Shown here piece after piece: positions 42,401 through 50,590 of a stretch of 64,000 nucleotides of DNA. Made by a program: the position numbers and the translations under genes. The DNA is taken from positions 227,348 to 291,347 of the forward strand of contig CAYNEI010000001.1 in NCBI GenBank assembly GCA_964396185.1, in the 5' to 3' direction. Every line of letters begins with the position of its first letter. Position 1 is the first letter of the stretch. Origin of the DNA: CAYNEI01 sp964396185. Its GTDB lineage: Archaea > Thermoplasmatota > SW-10-69-26. The notes under the pieces were generated by a model. The model made no database searches. It had not been told where the DNA came from and saw nothing but the letters and a program-made list of their open reading frames with translations.

Positions 42401-43163
42401 CCTTGCCTCGCCAGTGGCTCACCAGGAACTGGATGCCAGCGTAGGCCAGCAGCACCCCGTACATGTACGGGAACCCCTTCCAGATGAGGGCCACGGCACC
42501 GAAACAGGCGCCGGCCAGAACGGCCGACCCGGAAGCGTAGCGCTGTTCGCGGAACCAGTCCATGAAGCCGCTGGCCAAGGTCGTCGCTCGTGCCTGCGGT
42601 GGGTTGGACCCGATCCGTTGGATGCTCCTTAGCAGGAAGTAGAACCCGGATGCGATGAAGAACAGGTAGATGGCGTCGTGGTCGCTGAAGCCCAGGTTGG
42701 AGCGGCTCATGTGCTCTGTGCTGGTGGCCACGAGGAAGGCGGCCAGCAACCCGGCCCACGGGCCGGCGAACATGCGGGCGATGAAGAACGCGGGGATGGC
42801 GGTGAGCGCGCCCCAGATCGCGGTGGAGTACAGTGTTGACCACCAGGCGGCCTGGTCCATGTCCTCGGCGAACGGTTCGAGGAACGTAGCCCCAGCTGCG
42901 ATGCTCCATTCGTATAAGGGTGGGTTCGGGTTGACCGAACCTATGGGGTAGTTCAGCATCGGGTCGAAGTGGATGCTCTCCCACTCCGTTGTGATGTGAT
43001 CCACAGCGTGCTTGTGGTAGTACGGGTCGTTCCCTGACAGCACGTAGCTTCCGTCAGCTCGCTCAGCTGCATCGGCGTTCCACACGGTCCGCAGAGCGAA
43101 CCCGAGAACGACGGTGAGCACCAGCAGCGAGATGATCAGCGTCCTCTTGCGAGACGTGGACAT
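39477..43163 (-). CDS. aglB: Oligosaccharyltransferase AglB/STT3, extended
   Basis: 1228 residues, longer than most archaeal AglB proteins. The first metal-binding motif is GNDPYYHKHAVDHI (Asp 46), and about 13 membrane helices reach to about residue 500. The catalytic-domain signature FLAWWDYGHWSIAVG lies at about 617. After the usual globular domain, residues about 930-1220 contain several carboxypeptidase-regulatory-like beta domains (GQVTLEQTGDPVPDVRVSVF, GVAFHDVNDNNELDDFERVL, ATVVDRGGDAVEGINVLFEP). AglB transfers a lipid-linked glycan to Asn-X-Ser/Thr of exported proteins. The many secreted proteins here are likely clients. Confidence 0.94.
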   Translation of the reverse strand: MSTSRKRTLIISLLVLTVVLGFALRTVWNADAAERADGSYVLSGNDPYYHKHAVDHITTEWESIHFDPMLNYPIGSVNPNPPLYEWSIAAGATFLEPFAEDMDQAAWWSTLYSTAIWGALTAIPAFFIARMFAGPWAGLLAAFLVATSTEHMSRSNLGFSDHDAIYLFFIASGFYFLLRSIQRIGSNPPQARATTLASGFMDWFREQRYASGSAVLAGACFGAVALIWKGFPYMYGVLLAYAGIQFLVSHWRGKDNARPFYALVTTLGVTSLMGLPYYASFGLLNFWNPAFYLLLTLVAVGLFFVATQRYPSVLVIPGMLLIGVAFFLVLLLLAPEMSKALLGRFIYFNQNNLYQTIAEARPADFSSLAFTVGPIPFFVYAVGFPWLGYRLWQNQRPAEFLLFTWAAVDLFMGLSAIRFLFLIVPTMAVLAATTTIWIIRSMELPNLVEGYRKAGGGWRGVRRSTNVMHIMVILFVGLLLVLPNGLMAIDAAVPSNFERERAQEARDAGFEDLVAAIKAEGMSAEALTDITQRFNASRSAGEFRDQLEELQLQRGFSGGTIDRLVAATEDEFKTISLFQKRMGAFGTSFLSPGWRQALLHLSTLDQDQAPGDRPAFLAWWDYGHWSIAVGKHPTVADNFQNGYRLAGNFLVAQNESHAIQLMAARHARIMTEDAFADTLTEHGITQANATRLYDAFTSTDFPYIQFPDTPDERSSTRAAASWLATIEAETGAKIRYIAADNRMMPLDDPRSRQIESGSIFYAPVTLAEKDTTQFLETIVVDMNSGRELSEQELRAIRQGHNQNAQVGEQLVYKSGFFNSTYYRVYMGMPVREQSQLFGQSPATVQPIALENFQEYYQSGESMVESTVPINGFAITREKAPGFAMRHFRLIYANDAVRLLQYTPGATITGQVTLEQTGDPVPDVRVSVFDDAGEQVYNTDARFYDERGVNATDLDIPHDSIVVGPDGTFELTAPFSTNRGIELRVTQETGRRAPPTLASTTLDISEQDAEQGVTIQQDLEIAPSTITGVAFHDVNDNNELDDFERVLSDATITVANRTTTTGEDGSYSIENLMPGRQILTGQRDGFKLSHDSSEGRETLVVRLEGGEMTERDVGFDFLPVDVNATVVDRGGDAVEGINVLFEPLQENTTAREASEASGPDGAFEITLQPGNYTIGGNGTRAATNTTLEVVEVRVIDGTGAEVDGDILRIARDAADVRLEFIVEPATASP

Positions 43164-43272
43164 TCACCGGTCACCCAGAGTGGCCTCCCCTGAAGTGGGG
43201 GGGTGCGCGCCGATGATACTCCTCCTATTAGGCCGTTGCGGGGTCGGCTGGCGGGGCCGTCCCTTCGGAAGC

Positions 43273-43280
43273 CTTTTTCC
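43273..43280 (+). promoter_or_regulatory. TATA-like box of the metallopeptidase gene
   Basis: CTTTTTCC, 23-30 nt before the GTG at 43303; supports that start and a leaderless mRNA. Confidence 0.4.
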
Positions 43281-43302
43281 ACACGCCCGCGGTCCCCGAG
43301 CC

Positions 43303-45267
43303 GTGCGCCAGCTCGTGCTCCCGTTGACGCTGCTTGTCCTCCTTGGCGCCTTGGCACCGAGCCTGGCTCAGACGGGCGAGCCGTCGGACACCGCCCAGCT
43401 CAGCCTGACGTTCGGGGTCGACCCGGACTCAGGGGAGGTGGAGGTCTCCCTGGCCGTCGAGGACCCGGGGCCCCTGGTGGTGCTCAAGCTCGACCTCGGC
43501 CGGTTGGACAGCCTCATCGGGGAGCCCACTCTCCAGGGCGCCTGGAAGCAGGAGGGCACCCAATCCGTGGTGGACCTGGAGGCCACGCCCCGGGCCTCTG
43601 CGCAGTGGACCGCCCAGGGCCGCATCGCGGTGCAGAGCCACAGCGGTGAGGGCTTCACGAGCCACGTCAACGACCGGTTCGCCGTGCTCAAAGCTGGGGA
43701 TCTGATGCCTACGGTCGGGTACCAGAGCCCCCAGGGATCCAACCCGCGCTTCGCCACCACGTTCACCGTGGACATGCCTGCCGGGTGGACCGCTGCAGGT
43801 CCTTGGGAGGAGCGTGGTGAAGGCCGCTTCCTCGTCGAGTCCGCGATCCCCGGGGGCTTCCTCGTGGCCGGAGAGGATCTCGAGGAGGTGGAGCTTGGAG
43901 GCCAGGGGCCCGCCTACCGCATCGTTCGGGTGGATGGGGCCGTCGAGGACGCCCAAACCGAGCGCATCCTGGTGGCCGCCAAGGGGTTCCTCGGGGGCCT
44001 GTACGGTCCCAGCGAGCACCAGCGGTTCATCGTCGTGGCTCCCGACCCCATGTTCCGGGGTGGGCTTGGCAGCCCGGATGGGGTCTTCGTCCACGAGGAC
44101 TCCGATTCCTCCGTGGTGGCCCACGAGATGGTGCACGCCTTCCAGCGGTTCCAGGTCTCCCGCCAACCAGGCGAGGCCACCGTCTGGTTCGTCGAGGGGA
44201 CCGCTGTCGTCCACGGCGCCCTACTCGAGGTGGCCGCCGAGACGCGCACCCGGGAGGACGTCCTCGACTTCCTCGAGGACCAGCACCAGAAAGCCCGCAG
44301 CGAGCACAACGTCGACCTCACCACCGCGGTCTACGGGGCAGGCAACGAGCCCGCGGCCTACACGAAGGGGGCGGTGGTCATCACCGCGCTCAACGACCAC
44401 ATCAAGGAGGCCACCAACGACGAGTACACCCTGGCCGACGTCCTGCGCGAGGTCAACGAGGAGGGCCAGCGCCAAGGCACCACGCGTTACCTCGTGGACA
44501 CCGACGAGCTGCTCGACGTCATCGGGAGCGTGACCGGCTACGAGCTCTCACCGTTCTTCGACGAGTTCGTCTTCGGGTCCGGCGTGCCGCGGCTCGGCTC
44601 GGTCTTCCCGGGCCAAGCCAGCCTGCGCATCGTGGGCACCGAGCCCATGCCCGCTGTAGCCAACGAACCCGTGTCCCTGCGCGTGGCCATGTCCAACCTA
44701 GACGCGCGGGAGATCACCGTGGACGAGCCCGTGCTCGTGAACGGTGAGGAAGCTGGACGGCTGCTAGCCACGCTGGCGCCTGGCCAGAGCGCTGAGGCCA
44801 CCGCCACGCTCACCCCGGTCCCCAAGGGGAGCTACCAGGTCCAGGTGGATCGGTCCACCTACGAGATGACGGTTCTATCCCCGCCGGAACCACGCGCCAA
44901 CGTCACCGTTTGGCCTGCAAGCCCTTCGGCGGATCGCAACGTCACCGTTGGCGCGGAGATCTCCAACGCCGGCGAGGCGCCCTACACCTCGCCCGTGCGC
45001 ATCGTGCTCGACGGTGCGGTGGTCGCCGAGGAGCAGGTCCACGTCCCGACAGGCGCCCAGCGCACCATCGCGCGCACGCTGGCTCCGCTCAGCCCAGGGG
45101 ACCATGTGGTGCAGATCCAGCGGGCCGACGGGACCGTGCTCGCCAGCCGGGCCATCGAGGTCCAAGCCCACGCGCCGGCGGCCACGCCTGGCCTGGGAAC
45201 GCTGGTCGCGCTCACGCTTCTCGGGCTTGCTGCCAGCCTCGCGCCAGGGCACCGGCGCAAGGGATGA
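43303..45267 (+). CDS. Secreted zinc metallopeptidase with C-terminal anchor
   Basis: 654 residues from GTG 43303, which begins a signal peptide (QLVLPLTLLVLLGALAPSLA). A beta-rich N-terminal part precedes a gluzincin core: zinc motif VVAHEMVHAFQRFQ (HExxH, about 274) and WFVEGTAVVHGALLEVA, whose Glu is the third ligand. Two Ig/CARDB-like domains follow (VTVDEPVLVNGEE; VTVGAEISNAGEAPYTSPV). The end reads AATPGLGTLVALTLLGLAAS then APGHRRKG, a Pro-Gly motif, one hydrophobic helix and a basic tail, as in archaeosortase or similar sorted proteins. It overlaps the convergent prs gene by 56 nt. Confidence 0.86.
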   Translation: MRQLVLPLTLLVLLGALAPSLAQTGEPSDTAQLSLTFGVDPDSGEVEVSLAVEDPGPLVVLKLDLGRLDSLIGEPTLQGAWKQEGTQSVVDLEATPRASAQWTAQGRIAVQSHSGEGFTSHVNDRFAVLKAGDLMPTVGYQSPQGSNPRFATTFTVDMPAGWTAAGPWEERGEGRFLVESAIPGGFLVAGEDLEEVELGGQGPAYRIVRVDGAVEDAQTERILVAAKGFLGGLYGPSEHQRFIVVAPDPMFRGGLGSPDGVFVHEDSDSSVVAHEMVHAFQRFQVSRQPGEATVWFVEGTAVVHGALLEVAAETRTREDVLDFLEDQHQKARSEHNVDLTTAVYGAGNEPAAYTKGAVVITALNDHIKEATNDEYTLADVLREVNEEGQRQGTTRYLVDTDELLDVIGSVTGYELSPFFDEFVFGSGVPRLGSVFPGQASLRIVGTEPMPAVANEPVSLRVAMSNLDAREITVDEPVLVNGEEAGRLLATLAPGQSAEATATLTPVPKGSYQVQVDRSTYEMTVLSPPEPRANVTVWPASPSADRNVTVGAEISNAGEAPYTSPVRIVLDGAVVAEEQVHVPTGAQRTIARTLAPLSPGDHVVQIQRADGTVLASRAIEVQAHAPAATPGLGTLVALTLLGLAASLAPGHRRKG

Positions 45268-46075
45268 CCGAGCGGTCCGTCACGATCGTGTCGGCCACGA
45301 GCACCTCATCCACGCCGGCCTCGTCCAGGCGTTTGTCCGCCCCAGAGACGAAGAGCCCGTGGGTGGCTGCCACCAGCACCCGGTCCGCGCCGGCCTCGAG
45401 CAACTGGCCTGTGGCCGTGGCCATGGTGCCCCCGGTGCTGATGATATCGTCGACGATGGCCACCGTGGCTCCGGAGACATCCAGCTCCTTGGCCTTCATC
45501 TGCACCTCGGTGGACGAGATGCGCGTCTTCTCCAGGTGATCCGATGGGCAGCCCAGCGCCCCGGCCACCGCGCCAGCCCGGTCGCGAGCCCCGGCATCCG
45601 GTGCGAGCACCAGGTCCACCGAGCGTTGGCCCAGCACGTCTGCGATCTCAGGCGCTGCTTGCTCGCTCACCGCTGGACCTTGGAAGAAGGACAGCACCCG
45701 GGGGTTGTGGACGTCCACGGTGGCCAGAGCGTCCGCGGCGCTGGCCAGCGCGTGCAAGACGGCTCTCGAGCTCACCGCCTCACCGGGGTTGAACGCCCGG
45801 TCCTGGCGCGCGTAGGCCAAGTAGGGGACGAGCAGGGTCACGGTAGCCGCGCCGGCCTCACGGGCGGCATCCGCGGCTAAGAGCGCTTCAACGACGGCAT
45901 CGTGGGGGCGAAGATCGGCCACGAGGGCCACCTCGCCATGGAGATCGGCCTCGATCCGGACGTAGCGTTCCCCATCCGGGAAGGCCTCACGCTCGTAGAC
46001 GACCGAGCTCGCACCCACGTGCTCGGCAAGCTGCTGGCCGAGCCCACCACGCTCCGGGGAGGTGATCGCGTGCAT
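45212..46075 (-). CDS. prs: Ribose-phosphate pyrophosphokinase (PRPP synthetase)
   Basis: 287 residues, archaeal length. Motifs: FPDGERYVRIEADLHGEVAL, LVPYLAYARQDRAFNPGEAV (flexible loop region), VDVHNPRVLSFF, DLVLAPDAGARDRA, and the PRPP-binding loop VAIVDDIISTGGTMATA. It makes PRPP from ribose-5-phosphate and ATP, feeding purine, pyrimidine, NAD and histidine synthesis. A CCTTTATCCC box (46097-46106, minus strand) lies about 22-31 nt before the ATG, so the mRNA is probably leaderless. Confidence 0.95.
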   Translation of the reverse strand: MHAITSPERGGLGQQLAEHVGASSVVYEREAFPDGERYVRIEADLHGEVALVADLRPHDAVVEALLAADAAREAGAATVTLLVPYLAYARQDRAFNPGEAVSSRAVLHALASAADALATVDVHNPRVLSFFQGPAVSEQAAPEIADVLGQRSVDLVLAPDAGARDRAGAVAGALGCPSDHLEKTRISSTEVQMKAKELDVSGATVAIVDDIISTGGTMATATGQLLEAGADRVLVAATHGLFVSGADKRLDEAGVDEVLVADTIVTDRSVIPCAGALARGWQQAREA

Positions 46076-46366
46076 CGAGCGGGGAAGCGGGGCCCCGGGA
46101 TAAAGGCGAGCCCCTGGAGAACGTGTGAGCCGCGCCGGTCGGATGGGGCCCGCATAAGGAAGAGGGCTGATCGCTCACGCCAGCCCACACTGGTGGGGGG
46201 GAACCATGACCTTGGCCGACGGGCCATCACCTGGAACGCTTTTATGGGCGATGGACCTACGTTCGAGTCCGTGTGTTCACCCCAAGGTTCATGCTCTCGC
46301 GCTCCGAGAGGGATACGATGGACACGAAGGGGCTCGTCACACGCCATGGCGCCCTGAGGAACCTCG
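46076..46366. other. Divergent intergenic region between prs and lonB
   Basis: 291 nt without a supported gene. The prs TATA box is at 46097-46106 (minus). For lonB a plus-strand GCTTTTATGG (46239-46248) would start a leader of about 95 nt that contains a small hairpin, CTCTCG/CGAGAG (about 46292-46308). An open frame from 46206 runs through this leader but spans the TATA box and has no recognisable protein, so it is not called. Confidence 0.5.
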
Positions 46367-48400
46367 ATGACCTCTGAGATAGACCCTGCGCGCGAAGATT
46401 CGTCAGCCACCGAAGCTGAGGACGAGGAAGAGCCGGTGCTCAAGATCGGCGTCGACGACTGGGCGGATGCTCACGGCGTCGAATCCACGCAGGACGTCGA
46501 GATCCCAGACCAGCTCGTCGACCAGGTCATCGGCCAAGAGCTCGCTGTCGAGGTCGTCCGGAAGGCTGCCGAACAACGCCGCCACGTCATGCTCATCGGA
46601 GATCCTGGCACGGGCAAGTCGATGCTTGCCCAGGCCATGAGCGCGCTTCTCCCGCCTGAGGAGCTCCAGGACGTCATCGTTTACCCGAACCAGGACGACA
46701 ACCACAACCCCCGCGTGCGTGTGGTCCCGTCCGGCAAGGGGCGAGAGATCGTCAACGCCCAGAAAGCCGAGGCCCAGAAGCGCCAGGAGCGCAAAGCGAC
46801 GCTCCAGCTCTTCATCATGCTGGCCATCGGCGCCTTCGCCTTCCTCTACTTCCTTCAGACCCAGGACGTCACCGTTCTCCTGGTCGGCGTGATCGCTGCC
46901 GCGATCCTCTTCATGGTCATGCGCCAGATGGGCGGGCGCGAGACCGCGCTGGTGCCAAAGCTGCTCGTCACCCACGACGGACGCAGCCAACCGCCATTCG
47001 AGGACGGTACAGGCGCCCATGCCGGTGCCCTGCTCGGCGACGTGCGCCACGACCCGTTCCAGTCCGGTGGCCTGGAGACGCCTGCCCACGAACGCGTCGA
47101 ACCCGGTGCGATCCACAAGGCGCACAAGGGCGTCCTGTTCATCGACGAGATCAACACGCTGCGCATGGACAGCCAGCAGCAGCTCCTGACAGCGCTCCAG
47201 GAGAAGAAGTTCGCCATCATGGGTCAGTCCGAGCGCTCCTCGGGCGCCATGGTGAAGACCGAGCAAGTGCCCTGCGACTTCATCCTGGTGGCCTCGGGCA
47301 ACCTGGATGCCATCAAGGGCCAGCAGTCCAACCCCCTGCATCCCGGCATGCACCCGGCCCTGCGCTCGCGGATCCGCGGCTACGGGTACGAGGTGTACAT
47401 GAACTCGGACATGCCGGACACCGAGTCCAACCGGCGCAAGCTCATCCGGTTCATCGCGCAAGAAGTGGCCAAGGACGGCAAGATCCCGCACTTCGACCGC
47501 TCAGCCATCATCGAGATCCTGCGGGAAGCCCAGCGCCGGAGCGGCCGGCGGGGCCGGCTCACCCTGCGCCTTCGAGAGCTCGGCGGGCTCGTGCGCGTGG
47601 CTGGCGACGTGGCCATCGAGGGCAAAGCCCCCATCGTGACCGCCGACCATGTGCGCCGCGCCAAGCGCGTGGCCCGCTCGCTCGAGCAGCAGATCGCCGA
47701 CCACGCCATCATGCGCCGCACGCAGTACCGCTCGTTCAGGACCAGCGGGGATGCCATCGGCCGGGTCAACGGCCTGGCTGTCATGGGCGGCGGCGAGGTG
47801 GGCGAGCCCAGCGGCATCATGCTCCCCATCGTGGCCGAGGTCACGCCTGCCCAGTCCAAAAGCGAGGGCCGCGTGATCGCCACGGGCAAGCTCGGCGAGA
47901 TCGCCAAAGAGGCCGTGCAGAACGTCAGCGCGCTCGTCAAGAAGTACACGGGCGTGGACATGAGCACGCTGGACGTCCATATCCAGTTCATCGGCACCTA
48001 CGAGGGCGTGGAGGGCGACTCGGCCAGCATCAGCGTGGCCACCGCTGTGATCAGCGCGCTTGAGGACGTGGCCGTCGACCAGAGCGTTGCCATGACCGGC
48101 TCGCTCTCGGTGCGCGGCGAGGTGCTGCCCGTCGGTGGCGTGACCCCCAAGATCGAGTCTGCCGCCCAAGCTGGCATCAAGCGCGTGATCATCCCGGAGG
48201 CCAACGCCGAGGACGTGCTCCTGGAAGACCGGTACAAGGACGAGGTGGAGGTCATCCCGGTCTCCTCGCTCGACCAGGTGCTTGAGCACGTGCTCGTCGG
48301 CGAGAAGAAGGAGACCCTGCTCGCTCGGCTGGCCAAGGCCGTGGCCAAATCCGCCCAGAAGAGCACCGATGTGGGCGGACAGCCCACCGGGCCCGCCTGA
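46367..48400 (+). CDS. lonB: Membrane-bound ATP-dependent Lon protease (LonB)
   Basis: 677 residues, the archaeal LonB architecture. AAA+ Walker A is MLIGDPGTGKSMLAQAM (about 77-93). Two membrane helices are inserted between Walker A and B (LFIMLAIGAFAFLYFLQ, VTVLLVGVIAAAILFMV). Walker B is GVLFIDEINTL. The protease domain has the Ser-Lys dyad: EGDSASISVATAVISAL (Ser 552) and GGVTPKIESAAQAG (Lys 594). It degrades misfolded or short-lived proteins at the inner membrane face. The leader is longer than in most genes here, which may allow post-transcriptional control. Confidence 0.96.
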   Translation: MTSEIDPAREDSSATEAEDEEEPVLKIGVDDWADAHGVESTQDVEIPDQLVDQVIGQELAVEVVRKAAEQRRHVMLIGDPGTGKSMLAQAMSALLPPEELQDVIVYPNQDDNHNPRVRVVPSGKGREIVNAQKAEAQKRQERKATLQLFIMLAIGAFAFLYFLQTQDVTVLLVGVIAAAILFMVMRQMGGRETALVPKLLVTHDGRSQPPFEDGTGAHAGALLGDVRHDPFQSGGLETPAHERVEPGAIHKAHKGVLFIDEINTLRMDSQQQLLTALQEKKFAIMGQSERSSGAMVKTEQVPCDFILVASGNLDAIKGQQSNPLHPGMHPALRSRIRGYGYEVYMNSDMPDTESNRRKLIRFIAQEVAKDGKIPHFDRSAIIEILREAQRRSGRRGRLTLRLRELGGLVRVAGDVAIEGKAPIVTADHVRRAKRVARSLEQQIADHAIMRRTQYRSFRTSGDAIGRVNGLAVMGGGEVGEPSGIMLPIVAEVTPAQSKSEGRVIATGKLGEIAKEAVQNVSALVKKYTGVDMSTLDVHIQFIGTYEGVEGDSASISVATAVISALEDVAVDQSVAMTGSLSVRGEVLPVGGVTPKIESAAQAGIKRVIIPEANAEDVLLEDRYKDEVEVIPVSSLDQVLEHVLVGEKKETLLARLAKAVAKSAQKSTDVGGQPTGPA

Positions 48401-48429
48401 GCGCTAGGCCAACCGGGGGAACCAGGAAG

Positions 48430-48523
48430 CCACAACGAGCACAACGGACCCACAACCACGAGAAAGGCGCTTTTAGACGTTCTATCGGTCCTTCTTTGTG
48501 TCCTTTGTGCCTTCGTGGTGAGC
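48430..48523. repeat. Inverted-repeat element D (CACAACGG/CACAAAGG units)
   Basis: A 94-bp element after lonB. Left arm: CCACAACGAGCACAACGGAC then CCACAACCACGAG; right arm complemented: GCTCACCACGAAGGCACAAA then GGACACAAAGAAGG. The right end GTGGTGAGC is identical to the right end of element A. The core is AT-rich (GCTTTTAGACG). It ends about 17 nt before the TATA box of the next gene. Confidence 0.75.
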
Positions 48524-48539
48524 GTCGCCCGAGGACAAT

Positions 48540-48550
48540 GGATAAAAAGG
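48540..48550 (+). promoter_or_regulatory. TATA box of the 48.6-kb lipoprotein gene
   Basis: GGATAAAAAGG, a strong archaeal box A, 22-32 nt before the GTG at 48572; it decides that start. Confidence 0.6.
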
Positions 48551-48571
48551 GTGGCCGACCTGGAAGGACCC

Positions 48572-49003
48572 GTGGGAGTTCAACGGGACCATCGATGGCT
48601 GCCCATCGCCCTGCTGCTCTCAGCCAGCCTGCTTGCGGGCTGTGTGGCCACGGAGAGCACGACCCGGGAGCTCAGCGTCTCAGACGGCTCCGGCCCCTTC
48701 CTCATCTACCTGGTGGTCCAAGACGGTGAGCTCACCCGCTCAGAGGCGTGGTGGGCCGACCAAGCCCCGGACCTCGAAGTCGGGATCGAGGAGCCCGTGC
48801 CTGGCTGGGAAGCCATCATCCTGAAGAACGACGCCGCCATCCAGCGCGTCACCCTGATGGGGGATGCCGAGAAGGCCTTCCTGCTGTGGAACAGCGAGGA
48901 GGCCGGGACCGTGGCTTCACCGGGCGACTCCTTCGAGGTGCTCGTCGTCGACGAGACCGCCGGCGAGACGCGGGCGAGCTTCGCGCTCAGCATCGAGCCC
49001 TGA
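48572..49003 (+). CDS. Small lipoprotein, unknown
   Basis: 143 residues from GTG 48572, set by the TATA box 27 nt before it. The signal ends in a lipobox (LPIALLLSASLLAGC), so the protein is anchored to the outer face of the membrane. The mature part is acidic and looks like a single Ig-like beta domain (LIYLVVQDGELTRSEAWW; GDSFEVLVVDETAGETRASF). I recognise no family. It lies between lonB and nadM on the same strand but has its own promoter. Confidence 0.75.
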   Translation: MGVQRDHRWLPIALLLSASLLAGCVATESTTRELSVSDGSGPFLIYLVVQDGELTRSEAWWADQAPDLEVGIEEPVPGWEAIILKNDAAIQRVTLMGDAEKAFLLWNSEEAGTVASPGDSFEVLVVDETAGETRASFALSIEP

Positions 49004-49065
49004 GAGACCTCCAGGGAACCACAACGTCATTCCCTTTTTACCGATGAACCCGCTGCCAACCCGAG

Positions 49066-49623
49066 ATGACCAAGCGCGGCCTCTTCCTCGGCCGGTTCCA
49101 GCCCCCCCACCACGGTCACATGGAAGCCCTCCAGACGATCTCGGAGGAGATCGATCGCCTGCTCATCGTGGTGGGATCGAGCCAGTACAGCCACACCGAA
49201 GCCAACCCCTTCACCGCGGGGGAGCGAGTGTGGATGCTCGAGGAGTGCCTTGCCGAGATCGGTCTGCCGGCCACGATCATCCCCGTGCCCGATATCCACC
49301 GCAACTCGCTGTGGGTGAGCCACGTCGAGACCTTCGTCCCGCCCTTCGAGGTCTGCTACATGAACAACCCGCTTCCCAGCCGGCTCTTCCGGGAGGCCGG
49401 CTACGACGTGCGCGGCTTCGAGTTGGTCGACCGGGACCGCTACCAAGCCACCCAGGTCCGCAAGCTCATGCTCGAGGGGGGCGACTGGCAAGCCCGCGTG
49501 CCCGACCCCGTTGCCCGCATCGTCGAGCAGATCGACGGGATCGAACGGCTCAGAGAGGTCACCAGCAGCGACACCTCGCCAGCCACCGAGGAGCTCATGA
49601 CCGAGCCCCCATACGAGAAGTGA
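49066..49623 (+). CDS. nadM: Nicotinamide-nucleotide adenylyltransferase (archaeal NadM)
   Basis: 185 residues. Nucleotidyltransferase motifs are RGLFLGRFQPPHHGHMEAL (HxGH) and the C-terminal RYQATQVRKLMLEGGDWQ (ISSTxxR-type position). Other marks are VVGSSQYSHTEANPFTAGER and NSLWVSHVETFVPPF. It joins NMN with ATP to make NAD. A CTTTTTACC box lies about 30 nt upstream. The C-terminal 20 residues are an extra Ser/Thr/Glu tail. The DacZ-like gene follows 37 nt later. Confidence 0.93.
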   Translation: MTKRGLFLGRFQPPHHGHMEALQTISEEIDRLLIVVGSSQYSHTEANPFTAGERVWMLEECLAEIGLPATIIPVPDIHRNSLWVSHVETFVPPFEVCYMNNPLPSRLFREAGYDVRGFELVDRDRYQATQVRKLMLEGGDWQARVPDPVARIVEQIDGIERLREVTSSDTSPATEELMTEPPYEK

Positions 49624-49660
49624 CAGCTCCCGTGGGCAGCGGTGCGGTGTCGTAAGCTAG

Positions 49661-50581
49661 ATGGTGGGGGGGTCCCTACATCGTGTTGAGATGGCCGTGG
49701 AGCCCGCCAAAGAGGGACCCGAGGACGCCCCCGTCGAAGAGCTGCTCACGCTGGGCGGCGTGCTCGAGTTCCTAGCTGATCGGATCACGGCCCGGCGCCT
49801 GCTGCTGGTCACGGACAGCCCTCGCGTGGTCGGCGAGGTGGTGGCCGAGGTTGGGCTGCCCATCGTGTTGGCAACCACCAAGGACGACATCCAGAAGGAC
49901 TACGCTGCAGACTGCGAGACGATCCTCCAGATCACGGACGAGATCCCCCCGACCCTCGAGATGCTCGAGGATATCCGGCAGATCATCATCACGGCCTTCC
50001 TCGAGGGCTCGCTTGGGGACGGCGACGACGTGCTGTGCCTGGCCGCAGGCGACGGCACGCCGGTGTTCATGGTGAATTTCAGCATCTCTGCTGACCCGGC
50101 CTTCAAGGTCCTGCGCGCCGGCGTGGAGGACCGGGTGGAGCTTGAGGTCTTCGAGATGATGCTGCGCATCGGGGGTGATCTGGTCCGCAAGGGCCGCGAG
50201 GGCAAACCGGTTGGCACCATGTTCATCCTCGGGGGCACCGACCAAGTGCTCGAGCGCTCCCGCCAGGTCGTCATGAACCCCTTCCAGGGCCACACGCGCG
50301 GCGAGCGCTACGTGCTCCGGCCGGAGAACATCGAGACGATCAAGGAGTACGCCATGCTTGACGGTGCCATCATCGTCAGCGACGACGGCTACCTTGAGGC
50401 CGCCGGGCGCTACGTGCTCCTCGAACCCGACGCCGAGCTCGCCAGCGGGCTCGGAGGCCGCCACCTGGCCGCGGCCAGCGTCACCAAGAAGACCAAGGCC
50501 ATCGCCATCGTGGTCTCCAGCTCGGGCGTCATGCGCGTCTACAAGGACGGGCAAGCGGTGCTCGAGCTCGAGGGGTTCTAA
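49661..50581 (+). CDS. dacZ: DacZ-like diadenylate cyclase (c-di-AMP synthase)
   Basis: 306 residues. The N-terminal part (LGGVLEFLADRITARRLLLV...) is the archaeal accessory domain. The C-terminal DAC domain shows the catalytic Asp-Gly-Ala in YAMLDGAIIVSDDGYLEAAG and the Arg-His motif in LASGLGGRHLAAASVTKKT, followed by AIAIVVSSSGVMRVYKDG. It condenses two ATP to cyclic di-AMP, which in archaea controls osmotic balance. The Arg-His motif ends in Leu rather than Arg (RHL versus bacterial RHR). Start could be ATG 49661 or ATG 49691; the first 10 residues are not conserved. Confidence 0.86.
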   Translation: MVGGSLHRVEMAVEPAKEGPEDAPVEELLTLGGVLEFLADRITARRLLLVTDSPRVVGEVVAEVGLPIVLATTKDDIQKDYAADCETILQITDEIPPTLEMLEDIRQIIITAFLEGSLGDGDDVLCLAAGDGTPVFMVNFSISADPAFKVLRAGVEDRVELEVFEMMLRIGGDLVRKGREGKPVGTMFILGGTDQVLERSRQVVMNPFQGHTRGERYVLRPENIETIKEYAMLDGAIIVSDDGYLEAAGRYVLLEPDAELASGLGGRHLAAASVTKKTKAIAIVVSSSGVMRVYKDGQAVLELEGF

Positions 50582-50590
50582 CGGGCAAGA

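Noticed and set aside
46206..46378. Small open frame upstream of lonB
   Set aside because: It spans the likely lonB TATA box and a leader hairpin and gives no recognisable protein.
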